DNA from: AP-15 sp963772965
GTDB lineage: Bacteria; Pseudomonadota; Alphaproteobacteria; ATCC43930; CGMCC-115725
Assembly (NCBI GenBank): GCA_963772965.1
Contig: CAVYZU010000011.1
Location: forward strand, 558,001-622,000
Reading direction: 5' to 3'
Length of the DNA stretch: 64,000 nt
The position numbers were made by a program, and so were the translations under genes. The notes below the pieces were generated by a model. The model made no database searches and had not been told where the DNA came from. It saw nothing but the letters and a program-made list of their open reading frames with translations. Shown one piece after another: positions 29,168 to 38,070 of the stretch. The stretch's first letter is position 1. Every line of letters begins with the position of its first letter.

Positions 29168-32164
29168 ATGGAGCTCTTGTCGCGGCTTTCCCTTGATGGC
29201 GATGACCTGCCGCGGCCGGCGGACCAGCGGCGGCTTTCGCTCGGCCTCGAAGCCTGGCAAGCGGCGCTCGCTGCAGCCGAGCCAGGACCCGCCGCTGCGG
29301 TTGCGAGCGATTGGAGCCGATCGCCCCAGGGCGAAAAGCTGCTCGCAGCGATTTTTGGCAACTCTCCGTTTCTGAGCGGGCTCGCGATCCGAGAGTGGAA
29401 ATTTCTGACTCGTCTGGTCGAGATGGGGCCGGATCCGCTTTTCGCCGAGATCGCCGCGGCGGTCGAGGATCGCGCCGATCACAGCGAGAACGCCCCAGCG
29501 CTGATGCGGCGGCTGCGCTTCGCCAAGCGCCGGACAGCACTGCTCGCCGCCGTCGCCGAACTTGCCGGCATGTGGTCGCTCGAACAGCAGACCGCGGCGC
29601 TCAGCCGCTTTGCCGAGGGGGCGATCGGCGCGGCGCTACGCCATCTGCTGCGCGAGGCAGTCTCCAAACAGCGGGTCGCGCTCAGCGACACCGCCGATCC
29701 GGAGCATGACAGCGGGCTGATCGTGCTGGGCATGGGAAAACTCGGGGCCGGAGAACTCAATTATTCGAGCGACATCGATCTGATCCTGTTTTTTGATCCG
29801 GCGAAGTCGAAGGTCGGCGTGCGTGATGGCGCCCAGCCCTTTTTCAGCCGGCTGGCGCGTGATCTCGTGCGTATCCTCGAGGAGCGCACCGGCGACGGCT
29901 ACGTCTTCCGCACCGATCTGCGGCTGCGTCCGGATCCGGGCTCGACCCCGCTGGCGATGTCGGTCGCGGCGGCGATGGCCTATTACGAAAGTGTCGGTCA
30001 GAATTGGGAGCGCGCCGCGTTGATCAAGGCGCGGCCGGTCGCCGGGGACCGCATCGCGGGCGAACGGTTTCTGCGCGAGCTGAGCCCTTACATTTGGCGA
30101 AAGCATCTCGATTTCGCTGCGATCCAGGACATTCACTCGATCAAACGCCAGATTAACGCCTTTCGCGGCGGCGGCCAGATCGCGGTCGAGGGTCACGACA
30201 TCAAGATCGGTCGCGGCGGCATCCGCGAGATCGAATTCTTCGCCCAGACCCAGCAGCTGATCTGGGGCGGCCGCATTCCGCAATTGCGTGTGCGAGCAAC
30301 CTGCGAGGCGTTGCGCCGCTTGGCCGAGGCCGGCCGCGTCGATCCCGCAGCAGCGACGGCGCTGATCGCCGATTACCGCTTTTTGCGCCGACTCGAACAT
30401 CGGCTGCAGATGGTCGATGATGCGCAGACCCATCGCCTTCCCGACGATCGCGAAGGCATCGCGCATATTTCGGCTTTTCTCGGTTATCGGCGGCCCGATG
30501 ATTTCACGGCCGATCTGACGGCGCATTTGACTTCGGTTGAACGACAATATGCCGAGTTGTTCGAGCAGGCGCCGAGCCTTGCCGGACCCGGTAATCTCGT
30601 GTTTACCGGCACCGAGGACGACCCGGATACGCTCGCCTCGTTGTCGCGGCTTGGCTTTAGCGATCCGGCCGCGATCGCAGCACGGGTGCGCAGTTGGCAT
30701 CATGGCCGGATGCGCGCTTTTCGCAGCCAGCGGGCGCGCGAGATCCTGACCGAACTGGTGCCGGAGATGTTGCGCATCTTTGGCGCGACAGCGCACCCGG
30801 ACGAGGCCTTTCGCCGCTTCGACCAATTCCTGTCGCGGCTCTCGGCCGGCGTGCAGCTGTTCTCGCTGTTTCAGGCTAATCCGGGTCTGCTGGCGCTGGT
30901 CGCCGACATCATGGCGGGTGCACCGCGCCTTGCGGAACAATTAGCGCAGCGGCCGGCCTTGCTCGACGCGGTTCTGACGCGTGAGTTCTTTGCTCCAGTG
31001 CCGGACCAACCAGGGCTCGCCGCTGACCTTGGACAGATGTTGGCGGGAGCTGCCGAATTCGCCGACACGCTCGACGCGCTGCCGCGTTGGGCGGGCGAGC
31101 GCCGTTTTCAGGTCGGGGTGCAGCAATTGCGGCGTGCAATCGATGGCGACGCGGCGGGAAAGGCCTTGACCGACATCGCCGAGACCGCGCTCGCCGCACT
31201 CGTGCCAGCAGTGGAAGACGATTTCGCTCGGCGGCACGGCCGGGTACCGGGCGGCGCCTTCGCGGTCATTGGCATGGGACGGCTCGGCAGCCGCGAGATG
31301 ACGCTCGCTTCAGATCTAGATCTGATCATGATCTACGACGCACCCGCGATTGCGGCATCGGACGGCGCGCAGCGGCTCTCAACTTCGTCGTATTATGCGC
31401 GGCTGAGCCAGCGTCTGATCGGCGCGATCACCGCACCGACCGCGGAGGGACCGCTTTACCCGGTCGATATGCGGCTGCGTCCCTCGGGCTCGTCGGGACC
31501 GATTGCGTCGAGTCTCGAAAGCTTCGATCGCTACCAGCGCGAATCCGCCTGGACCTGGGAACACATGGCTCTAACCCGCGCCCGGACCGTCGCCGGCGAC
31601 GCGCGCCTGCGTGAGCGCATTGCGCAGACGATCGATGCTGTCCTGCGCTCGCCGCGCGACCCGGAACGGCTCGTCGCCGACATCGCCGAGATGCGCCGGC
31701 GGATCGCGGCCGAAAATCAGCACCCGTCGCGATGGGACCTCAAGCACCGCCGCGGCGGACTGATCGACCTCGAATTCATCGCGCAATACCTGATGCTGCG
31801 CGAGGCTGCAGCGCGGCCGCAGGTGCTGCACCGCGCGACCGCTGACGCCCTACGGGCTTTGGGTGCGGCGGGGGTCGTGACGCCTGCGGCCGAACAACAA
31901 TTGAGCAGGGCTGCAGCATTGTTGCGAGAGGTGCACGCGTTGTTGACCCTGATTGGCGAAAGCGGTTCGCGTGACGGCGCTCTTCCCGATCCCGACGCCG
32001 CGACCCTCGCGCGCTGTGTGGGTGCTGTTGACTTCGCCCGGCTCGACGCAGATATCACCGCCGCCACGGCGCAGGTCAGCGGCTGGTACGATCGCCTGGT
32101 CGACCGACCGGCTGCGCACGCCTCAACGGACAAGGCGGATCAGACAGGAGACAGCCGACAATGA
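29168..32164 (+). CDS. glnE: Bifunctional glutamine synthetase adenylyltransferase/adenylyl-removing enzyme
   Basis: GlnE adds AMP to a tyrosine of glutamine synthetase in nitrogen excess and removes it in limitation, controlled by PII. The 998-aa product has two nucleotidyltransferase domains: GMGKLGAGELNYSSDIDL near residue 187 (adenylyl-removing half) and GMGRLGSREMTLASDLDL near residue 700 (adenylylating half), separated by a PII-sensing helical linker. The start at 29168 follows a second ATG four bases upstream out of frame. The stop overlaps the bcp start (ATGA), so the two are likely coupled. About 296 bases upstream carry no gene. Intact. Confidence 0.96.
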   Translation: MELLSRLSLDGDDLPRPADQRRLSLGLEAWQAALAAAEPGPAAAVASDWSRSPQGEKLLAAIFGNSPFLSGLAIREWKFLTRLVEMGPDPLFAEIAAAVEDRADHSENAPALMRRLRFAKRRTALLAAVAELAGMWSLEQQTAALSRFAEGAIGAALRHLLREAVSKQRVALSDTADPEHDSGLIVLGMGKLGAGELNYSSDIDLILFFDPAKSKVGVRDGAQPFFSRLARDLVRILEERTGDGYVFRTDLRLRPDPGSTPLAMSVAAAMAYYESVGQNWERAALIKARPVAGDRIAGERFLRELSPYIWRKHLDFAAIQDIHSIKRQINAFRGGGQIAVEGHDIKIGRGGIREIEFFAQTQQLIWGGRIPQLRVRATCEALRRLAEAGRVDPAAATALIADYRFLRRLEHRLQMVDDAQTHRLPDDREGIAHISAFLGYRRPDDFTADLTAHLTSVERQYAELFEQAPSLAGPGNLVFTGTEDDPDTLASLSRLGFSDPAAIAARVRSWHHGRMRAFRSQRAREILTELVPEMLRIFGATAHPDEAFRRFDQFLSRLSAGVQLFSLFQANPGLLALVADIMAGAPRLAEQLAQRPALLDAVLTREFFAPVPDQPGLAADLGQMLAGAAEFADTLDALPRWAGERRFQVGVQQLRRAIDGDAAGKALTDIAETALAALVPAVEDDFARRHGRVPGGAFAVIGMGRLGSREMTLASDLDLIMIYDAPAIAASDGAQRLSTSSYYARLSQRLIGAITAPTAEGPLYPVDMRLRPSGSSGPIASSLESFDRYQRESAWTWEHMALTRARTVAGDARLRERIAQTIDAVLRSPRDPERLVADIAEMRRRIAAENQHPSRWDLKHRRGGLIDLEFIAQYLMLREAAARPQVLHRATADALRALGAAGVVTPAAEQQLSRAAALLREVHALLTLIGESGSRDGALPDPDAATLARCVGAVDFARLDADITAATAQVSGWYDRLVDRPAAHASTDKADQTGDSRQ

Positions 32165-32626
32165 GCATCGAACCCGGGCAGAAGGCGCCTGATTTTACGT
32201 TGCCGATCGATGGCAATGGCAGCGTGACGCTCTCCGAGCTCGCCGGCAAAAAGGTGGTGCTGTATTTCTATCCAAAGGACGACACCTCCGGCTGCACCGC
32301 CGAGGCCTGCGGGTTTCGCGACTCGTTTCCGGATTATGGCGGCAGCGGCGCCGTCGTGATCGGGATTTCAAAAGACTTCAGTCGCCTCGCATGACAAGTT
32401 CAAGAAAAAGCACGATCTGCCGTTTATCCTCGCGTCCGACAGTCAGGGCGAAGTCTGCGAGAAATACGGCGCCTGGGTCGAAAAGAGCATGTATGGCCGC
32501 AAATACATGGGGATCGACCGCAGCACCTTTCTGATCGACGGATCAAGCATTGTCCGCAACATCTGGCGGAAAGTGCGCGTGCCGGGGCACGTTGCCGAAG
32601 TTCTCAAGGCGGCGCAGGCGCTCTGA
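32161..32626 (+). CDS. bcp: Thiol peroxidase BCP/PrxQ (peroxiredoxin; frameshifted by one inserted base)
   Basis: Bcp reduces hydroperoxides with thioredoxin. The first frame gives the AhpC/TSA fold with peroxidatic Cys45 and resolving Cys50 in DDTSGCTAEACGFRD. It then breaks into KDFSRLA-stop. Removing one T at 32376-32377 (GACTTCAGTC to GACTCAGTC) restores KDSVASHDKFKKKHDLPF and the rest of the family to a TGA at 32624-32626, so the lesion is a single +1 base in an otherwise perfect gene. The span is 466 bases (3n+1). The ATG overlaps the glnE stop, and the next gene begins at its stop. If real, the product would be cut to 77 aa. Confidence 0.88.
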
Positions 32627-33480
32627 CCACCTACACCCTGACGCCCCAGACCCTGGCGACCGAGACCCTGACCGCCGGCGCGGTCGCGATCCTTGGCACG
32701 TCTGATCCGACGGAGAAGGCTGCCGCCAGCCGCCTCCTCGCCGCTGCGTGGGCCAGTGGGGCGCTTCCGATCGGCGATGCTTTGCCGCCGATGCGCCCGG
32801 CGCGGCCAGTCCGACCCGAACTCCGCCCGCCGCGCGACATGCCAAAGCGGCGCAATTTCGGCTCGCGCGCCGGCCGCATCGCGCTGTTGCATGCGCTTGC
32901 TCATATCGAATTGAACGCGATCGACCTGGCCTGGGACATTGTCGCGCGGTTTACGGCAAACGGACTGCCGCGCCAATTCTTCGACGATTGGGTCGGGGTG
33001 GCGGGCGAAGAGGCCGAACATTTCTTATTGCTCTCCGCCCGCCTTGCCGATTTTGGAGCGCGCTACGGCGATTTGCCGGCCCATGACGGGCTGTGGGAAG
33101 TCGCCGCCGCGACCGCCGGCGATCTGCTCGCTCGTCTAGCAGTGGTTCCGCTGGTATTGGAGGCTCGCGGACTTGATGTAACGCCGGCAATGGCTGAGCG
33201 CCTCGAACGCGCCGGCGACCCAGCGAGCGCCGCCGTCCTTCACATCATCTATGAGCAGGAGATCGGCCATGTCGCGGTCGGGCGGCGCTGGTTCGATGCC
33301 TTTTGCCGTGCCCAAGATCTGCTTCCCGAACAGGTTTTCCGCGACCAGGTCAGGCGATATTTCAAGAGTGAACTGAAGCCGCCCTTCAACCATGCGGCGC
33401 GCAACGCAGCTGGTTTCCCAGCTCATTACTATGAGCCGTTAGTCCGCTCCATCGCGGACGACGCTACTTGCTCGCCCTGA
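32623..33480 (+). CDS. DUF455 ferritin-like protein
   Basis: DUF455 proteins are ferritin-like helical bundles; the motifs seen here are ALLHALAHIELNAIDLAWD (metal-binding E and H) and HIIYEQEIGHVAVGRRWF (second E-x-x-H). The frame is open and homologous upstream of the first ATG at 32782: it reads PTEKAAASRLLAAAW and then PARPVRPELRPPR, both typical of the family, back to 32626. No ATG, GTG or TTG lies in that stretch. A CTG at 32623 overlaps the bcp stop as CTGA, mimicking the usual ATGA coupling, and is proposed as start. The 3' end overlaps the convergent channel gene by 52 bases. Enzymatic role unknown. Confidence 0.78.
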   Translation: MTTYTLTPQTLATETLTAGAVAILGTSDPTEKAAASRLLAAAWASGALPIGDALPPMRPARPVRPELRPPRDMPKRRNFGSRAGRIALLHALAHIELNAIDLAWDIVARFTANGLPRQFFDDWVGVAGEEAEHFLLLSARLADFGARYGDLPAHDGLWEVAAATAGDLLARLAVVPLVLEARGLDVTPAMAERLERAGDPASAAVLHIIYEQEIGHVAVGRRWFDAFCRAQDLLPEQVFRDQVRRYFKSELKPPFNHAARNAAGFPAHYYEPLVRSIADDATCSP

Positions 33481-34658
33481 TCGGCTCTTGCAGCGATCTC
33501 GTCTTTTTTGGCGGACGGCGCCAATTGTCCGACCGCGAGCCGCCGCTCCGCCTCTTCGCTGACGACACGCGCGAGTTCCTGCTGGTGGCCGAGCAGATGG
33601 CGGAAATCGACAATGTCGAGCGTCAACAATGTGCAGGGCTGCGTCGCAACGATCGTCGCGTTGCGTGGCCCGCCGGTCAAAAGCGCAATTTCGCCAAAGA
33701 ACTCTCCCGGCCCGAGACGCACAGTGCCCGGCCTGAGGCGCACCTCGACTTCGCCAAACGCGATGAAATACATGCAATCGCCGCGTTCGCCGCGGCGCAC
33801 AATAACCGCCCTCGCCGGATAGTCGCGCGGCCGGAGCAGGCGCGCGACATCTGCGATCACCGAAGCGCCAACATTATTAAAGAACGGCACCTTGGCAACG
33901 AGGTCCCAGGTCCGCAGAAATTCGCGCCGGCGCAGTTCCTCGGCGTAGCCGCTCGCTAGAATACCGGCCCACAACGCGAATACCAGGATTCCGGAGACCA
34001 TGACGATGCCGGCCAGCACGCGCCCGGCCGGAGTAATTGGCGTAACGTCGCCATAGCCGGTTGTCGTCAGCGTTACGATTGCCCACCACAACGCCTGTGG
34101 GATCGAGCCGAACAGTTCGGGTTGGGCATTGCGCTCGAGGAGATAGGCAAGGCTGGCGGCGGCGAGCAGCACGATGCCGAAAGCGAGCAGCACCGACAGC
34201 AGGGCGTGGCGGGCCCGGCTGATCACCCGCTGCAGGCTCGCCAGGCCGGCGGAATACCGGATCGGCTTGAATGCCCAAACGAAACCGTAAAGGCTCGCAT
34301 ATTTCGGGCTGAATAGGATGTCGAGCACCCCCGGCATCGCGCCGAGCAGATCGAACAAGCCGCCTCCAGACATCATCCAGGAAAGCCGCGCCTGCCAGCC
34401 GCGACGATGCGCTCCCGGAGCGGCGGCCGCGGCACCGAGCCGCGCGATGTATTCGCCGATGAAAAAGACGCAGACGATCTGAAAACCCGCGTCCAAGATG
34501 TGGTAATGGGCTTGCCGCCACGCCACTACCGTATCGGCCAGCATGATGGCGATCCCGAGGATCACCATCGCGTGATGGGCAATGCGAAACATCCGCGCGG
34601 CAGTCCCGCCGGTTTCGGGTTGCAGAATTTGATAGAGGCGCTCCCAGTTCATGCGCAA
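33429..34658 (-). CDS. Voltage-sensor-type potassium channel with cyclic-nucleotide-binding domain
   Basis: A 409-aa protein like MloK1. It has several hydrophobic segments (four S1-S4-like, then two pore helices), the K+ selectivity filter TTTGYGD at 198-204, and a C-terminal Crp-like cNMP-binding domain with RGERGDCMYFIAFGEVEV and GEFFGEIALLTGGPRNATI, containing the phosphate-binding cassette (GEIALL). It acts in the inner membrane. Few S4 arginines are seen (KPIRYSAGLA then RVISRARHALL), so voltage sensing is doubtful, and cyclic nucleotide gating is the likelier control. It is convergent with, and overlaps by 52 bases, the DUF455 gene. Confidence 0.9.
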   Translation of the reverse strand: MRMNWERLYQILQPETGGTAARMFRIAHHAMVILGIAIMLADTVVAWRQAHYHILDAGFQIVCVFFIGEYIARLGAAAAAPGAHRRGWQARLSWMMSGGGLFDLLGAMPGVLDILFSPKYASLYGFVWAFKPIRYSAGLASLQRVISRARHALLSVLLAFGIVLLAAASLAYLLERNAQPELFGSIPQALWWAIVTLTTTGYGDVTPITPAGRVLAGIVMVSGILVFALWAGILASGYAEELRRREFLRTWDLVAKVPFFNNVGASVIADVARLLRPRDYPARAVIVRRGERGDCMYFIAFGEVEVRLRPGTVRLGPGEFFGEIALLTGGPRNATIVATQPCTLLTLDIVDFRHLLGHQQELARVVSEEAERRLAVGQLAPSAKKDEIAARADQGEQVASSAMERTNGS

Positions 34659-34716
34659 TCAGCTTAGAGGTGCTGCCGGCCGGCCGAAATAGGCTGGCTC
34701 ACAATGCGTCATTGTC

Positions 34717-36735
34717 GTGACGCAGCAAAAACTGTATCGCGTTCGCGGTGCTCGGTTTCGCAGTCTCTCCATTTCCGGTAATAGGGGTTTCGTGAAGATC
34801 CTGCCCGACAACAGGCGCGCGGTATTCGCCTATCTGCACGATATTGCGATGGCGGCGCTGTCTTTTGTCATTTCGATGTATCTGCGGCTCGGTAGCGAAA
34901 TCGTCGGCTATGAACTACGGCTGACTGCGACCTACATCCTCTCTTTTACGCTGATCGCGGCGGTGGTCTATCGGCTCACGGGGCTATACCGCGGCATCTG
35001 GCGCTATGCCTCGCTGCCCGATCTTTACAACATCGCCCGTGCCGTCAGCCTGACGATTCTCATCTTTCTGCCGGTGATGTTTGTGCTGACCCGGCTCGAA
35101 ACCTTGCCGCGTTCGACCCTTCTGATCAACTGGTTCGCGCTCGTCACCTTGCTCGGCGCGCCCCGGCTCGCCTATCGCTTGTTCAAGGATCGTGGGCTCG
35201 ATCACGTTCTTGAACGCACCAAACACCAGACCGTACCGGTTCTGCTGATCAGCGCCAAAGAAGGCGCCGACACCTTTATCCGCGAGATGATGCACAACCC
35301 GCGGGCGGTGTACCGGGTGGTTGGCGTTCTTGCCGACACGCCATCGCGCGTGGGACGAGAGATCTACCGGGTTCCGGTGCTTGGCACGATCGATTCGCTG
35401 GAAGAGGTTGTCGCCCGGTTGGACCGGCGCGGCAAACGCCCGCAGAAGCTGATCATCACTGCCAGAAATCTGTCGGGGGAGCAGGTACGCCGGCTTCTCG
35501 ACCGGGCCGATGCGCTGGCGATCCCGCTGGCCCGCCTGCCGCGGCTGACCGATTTCCAACGCAACCTCGACGATCCCGAGCGGGCGCTGGAGCCGATTGC
35601 GCTCGAGGATTTGCTCGGGCGCCCGCAGGCGGTGCTCGACCGGGCCAGCATGTCGCGGCTGATCGAGGGCCGCCGCGTGCTCGTCACCGGCGCCGGGGGC
35701 ACGATCGGCGCCGAGTTGTCGCGGCAGATCGCCGCCCTGTCGCCGGACCGCCTGGTGCTGTTGGATTCGAGCGAGTTCGCGCTCTACTCGATCGACATCG
35801 AATTGCGCGAGCAGCAGCCCCAAATGCTGGTTGTGCCTGTCTTGCGCGATGTCCGCGATCGCGCACAAATCGACGTCGTCCTCGCCGACGAACGGCCTGA
35901 AATCGTCTTCCATGCCGCTGCCCTCAAACATTTGCCGATGGTCGAGGCGAACCCCACCGAAGGCGTGCTGACCAATATCGCCGGCAGCCGCAACGTGGCC
36001 GAGGCGGCGCGCGCTTTTGGCGTGTCGACGGTCGTCATGATCTCGACCGACAAGGCGGTCAACCCGACGAGCGTCATGGGTGCTACCAAGCGAATCGCCG
36101 AGAGCTTTTGCCAGGCGCTCGATCTCTATGAGTCCCGCCGGGTGGCCGGTGGCGGCACGCGATTTGTCACGGTGCGGTTCGGCAACGTGTTGGGCTCGAC
36201 CGGGTCGGTGGTGCCGCTCTTTACCCGTCAGCTCGCAGCCGGCGGCCCATTGACCGTGACCCATCCCGAAGTCACCCGTTTCTTCATGACGGTGCGCGAG
36301 GCGGTGGAGCTTGTCTTACAGGCCGCAGCACTTGCGCTGCAGCCGGAGACCTCCGAGTTTCGCGGCAAAATCTGCGTTCTCGACATGGGCGAACCAATCA
36401 AGATCGTTGACCTGGCCGAGCAGATGATCCGCCTCGCCGGCCTGCGTCCCGGCCGCGACGTTGAAATCGAGTTCGTCGGGCTCCGCCCAGGCGAGAAATT
36501 GCACGAAGAACTGTTTCATGCCGACGAGCCGCTGATGCCCACAAAGAGCCCGGCGATCCGCCTCGCGGCGCCGCGAACCGCCGATTACGGCGTGCTGGCG
36601 CGCTCGATCGATGAAATCGAGGAAGCCGCCCGTAGTCGCCGTGAAGAACGAATGCTGCAGCTTCTCGAACGGCTGGTGCCCGAATACCGCCGGCGACCGC
36701 CCGAGCGGCCCGGGGCTATGGCTTCCAGGGGCTAA
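34717..36735 (+). CDS. Nucleoside-diphosphate-sugar epimerase/4,6-dehydratase (CapD/WbpM/FlaA1-like), membrane-anchored
   Basis: Large polysaccharide-biosynthesis enzyme that converts UDP-GlcNAc to a 4-keto-6-deoxy sugar. Four N-terminal TM segments (about residues 35-150) precede a CoA-binding-like domain (residues 160-290) and an SDR-extended domain with VTGAGGTIGAEL near 325 and STDKAVNPTSVMGATK, where the Lys replaces the usual Tyr of the Y-x-x-x-K pair, as in FlaA1-type dehydratases. The GTG at 34717 or the GTG at 34792 (VKILPDNRRAVFAYLHD) is the start; the latter fits the family better. It is intact and monocistronic. Likely feeds O-antigen or capsule synthesis. Confidence 0.88.
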   Translation: MTQQKLYRVRGARFRSLSISGNRGFVKILPDNRRAVFAYLHDIAMAALSFVISMYLRLGSEIVGYELRLTATYILSFTLIAAVVYRLTGLYRGIWRYASLPDLYNIARAVSLTILIFLPVMFVLTRLETLPRSTLLINWFALVTLLGAPRLAYRLFKDRGLDHVLERTKHQTVPVLLISAKEGADTFIREMMHNPRAVYRVVGVLADTPSRVGREIYRVPVLGTIDSLEEVVARLDRRGKRPQKLIITARNLSGEQVRRLLDRADALAIPLARLPRLTDFQRNLDDPERALEPIALEDLLGRPQAVLDRASMSRLIEGRRVLVTGAGGTIGAELSRQIAALSPDRLVLLDSSEFALYSIDIELREQQPQMLVVPVLRDVRDRAQIDVVLADERPEIVFHAAALKHLPMVEANPTEGVLTNIAGSRNVAEAARAFGVSTVVMISTDKAVNPTSVMGATKRIAESFCQALDLYESRRVAGGGTRFVTVRFGNVLGSTGSVVPLFTRQLAAGGPLTVTHPEVTRFFMTVREAVELVLQAAALALQPETSEFRGKICVLDMGEPIKIVDLAEQMIRLAGLRPGRDVEIEFVGLRPGEKLHEELFHADEPLMPTKSPAIRLAAPRTADYGVLARSIDEIEEAARSRREERMLQLLERLVPEYRRRPPERPGAMASRG

Positions 36736-36753
36736 CCTTCACTTTCGGGGCTG

Positions 36754-37137
36754 TCAGGAACGGCCGGGCTCGCGGCTCAGCCCGTTCATAGCCAGCGCGT
36801 CGACGTATGCGCGCCAGCGCCGCTCGTGTTCGACGCCAAGCTGGTGCAGATAGTTCCAGGAAAAGATCCCAGTGTCGTGAAGATCGTCGAATAGGATGCG
36901 CACGGCATAGTTGCCGACCGGCTCCAGCCCGATAATGCCGACATGGGCGCGGCCCGCAACCAGAGTTCGTTGCCCTGGGCCGTGACCTTGAACTTCGGCC
37001 GACGGGCTTTCGACGCGAAGGTATTCCGCCGGCAACCGAAAAGAACTCCCGTCGTCAAAGCTGATTTCGAGCAGCTTTTCGGCCTTTTTGAGCCGGAGTT
37101 CGACCGGCCACCGCGTTGTTCCGCCGGCGCTCTCCAT
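36754..37137 (-). CDS. DUF971 (GBBH-like N-terminal domain) protein
   Basis: A 127-aa stand-alone version of the N-terminal domain of gamma-butyrobetaine hydroxylase, known as DUF971 in bacteria. Typical strands are LRLKKAEKLLEISFDDGSSF, RLPAEYLRVESPSAEVQGHG, GNYAVRILFDDLHDTGIFSW and NYLHQLGVEHERRW. The last gene of the trx-LON-Trm112-DUF971 run, 6 bases after Trm112. The family may bind metal; function is not established. Confidence 0.88.
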   Translation of the reverse strand: MESAGGTTRWPVELRLKKAEKLLEISFDDGSSFRLPAEYLRVESPSAEVQGHGPGQRTLVAGRAHVGIIGLEPVGNYAVRILFDDLHDTGIFSWNYLHQLGVEHERRWRAYVDALAMNGLSREPGRS

Positions 37138-37143
37138 AGGCCC

Positions 37144-37374
37144 TCAGGGCGAAGGCAGCCTTTTGGTCAGCTTTTCGTCGTCGCGCAGCGGGCGCGCTTC
37201 GTCGACCAACATGATTGGAATCCCGTCGCGGATCGGGTAGGCGAGCCCGGCCTCCTCGCTAATCAATTCCTGAGCTTCGCGATCATAGCGGAGCGGCGCC
37301 TTGGTCAGCGGGCAGACCAGAATTTCGAGCAGTTTTGGATCGATCTCGGACGACCCTTCCACGCTTGCCTCCAT
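37144..37374 (-). CDS. Trm112-family protein (UPF0434)
   Basis: A 76-aa zinc-ribbon-type protein. LLEILVCPLTKAPLRYD and LAYPIRDGIPIMLVDEARPL are the two halves of the bacterial Trm112/YcaR fold. In eukaryotes and archaea Trm112 activates methyltransferases; the bacterial role is less clear. Only one Cys is seen, so zinc binding by the usual Cys4 set is unlikely here, as in many YcaR proteins. It lies between the LON-substrate-binding gene and DUF971. Confidence 0.9.
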   Translation of the reverse strand: MEASVEGSSEIDPKLLEILVCPLTKAPLRYDREAQELISEEAGLAYPIRDGIPIMLVDEARPLRDDEKLTKRLPSP

Positions 37375-37397
37375 GTAACTGGGATGCGGTCAAGCGC

Positions 37398-38057
37398 TCA
37401 ATGGCGCACGCCACCGCCTTCGCTCGGTCGATCCATGATTGCCATTTCCACAATCGCCGTCAGCAGCTTGGCGCGTTCGTCGAGATCCGGCGCTTCGAGC
37501 AAAGCCTGCTTTTCGCTGGGTTCGAACGGGCACACCATCGCAATCGATGTGACGAGGCGCTCGCCCGGCACCGAATTGATCGCGTCCCATTCGGCTTTGA
37601 TCTGGTGCTTCGCGAAATACGCGCGCAGGCTGCGCATCAGACGCTCCCGGTCAAAGCCGGGCTCTCGCGGATTTCTGAGGTCGCTGGCGAACTCATCCCA
37701 TTTCGGGATGACGCGGCGGTAGCCGCTCTGCAGCGGCAGTTCTTCGCGAATGCGAAAGCGGCACAACCCTGTCAGGGTGATCAGATAGCGGCCGTCTTCG
37801 GTTTCGGAAAAGGACGTGATGCGCCCGGCGCATCCGGTCGGATAGATTGGCGGGTTCCCCGAGGCCGGCTGATTGGGATCGCTCGGTTGGACCATGCCGA
37901 TCAGCCGGTCACCGCCGAGAGCGTCGCGGGTCATTGCCAGATAGCGCGGCTCGAAGATGTTGAGCGGCAGCCGCCCGCGCGGCAACAGCAAGACGCCGGC
38001 AAGCGGGAAGATCGGCAGGGTCTCGCAAAGTGCGGTTGCACCGGGCCGCTCGCTCAT
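37398..38057 (-). CDS. LON peptidase substrate-binding domain protein
   Basis: A 219-aa protein consisting of the Lon N-terminal (PUA-like) domain without protease or ATPase parts. LPIFPLAGVLLLPRGRLPL, NIFEPRYLAM and YPTGCAGRI are characteristic. Proteins of this kind may act in protein quality control or peptide binding, but no activity is established. It lies 13 bases downstream of the trx-like gene and 23 upstream of Trm112, forming a conserved alphaproteobacterial operon. Confidence 0.9.
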   Translation of the reverse strand: MSERPGATALCETLPIFPLAGVLLLPRGRLPLNIFEPRYLAMTRDALGGDRLIGMVQPSDPNQPASGNPPIYPTGCAGRITSFSETEDGRYLITLTGLCRFRIREELPLQSGYRRVIPKWDEFASDLRNPREPGFDRERLMRSLRAYFAKHQIKAEWDAINSVPGERLVTSIAMVCPFEPSEKQALLEAPDLDERAKLLTAIVEMAIMDRPSEGGGVRH

Positions 38058-38070
38058 CGCGCGCCTCCCC

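Noticed and set aside
29636..30940. 434-codon minus-strand reading inside glnE
   Set aside because: Opposite strand of well-conserved glnE domains and without recognisable features.
32443..33021. 192-codon minus-strand reading opposite bcp and DUF455
   Set aside because: Shadow of two genes with recognised family motifs.
34984..36264. 426-codon minus-strand reading opposite the polysaccharide epimerase
   Set aside because: Shadow of a gene with clear NAD-binding and dehydratase motifs; Arg/Gln/His-rich composition.
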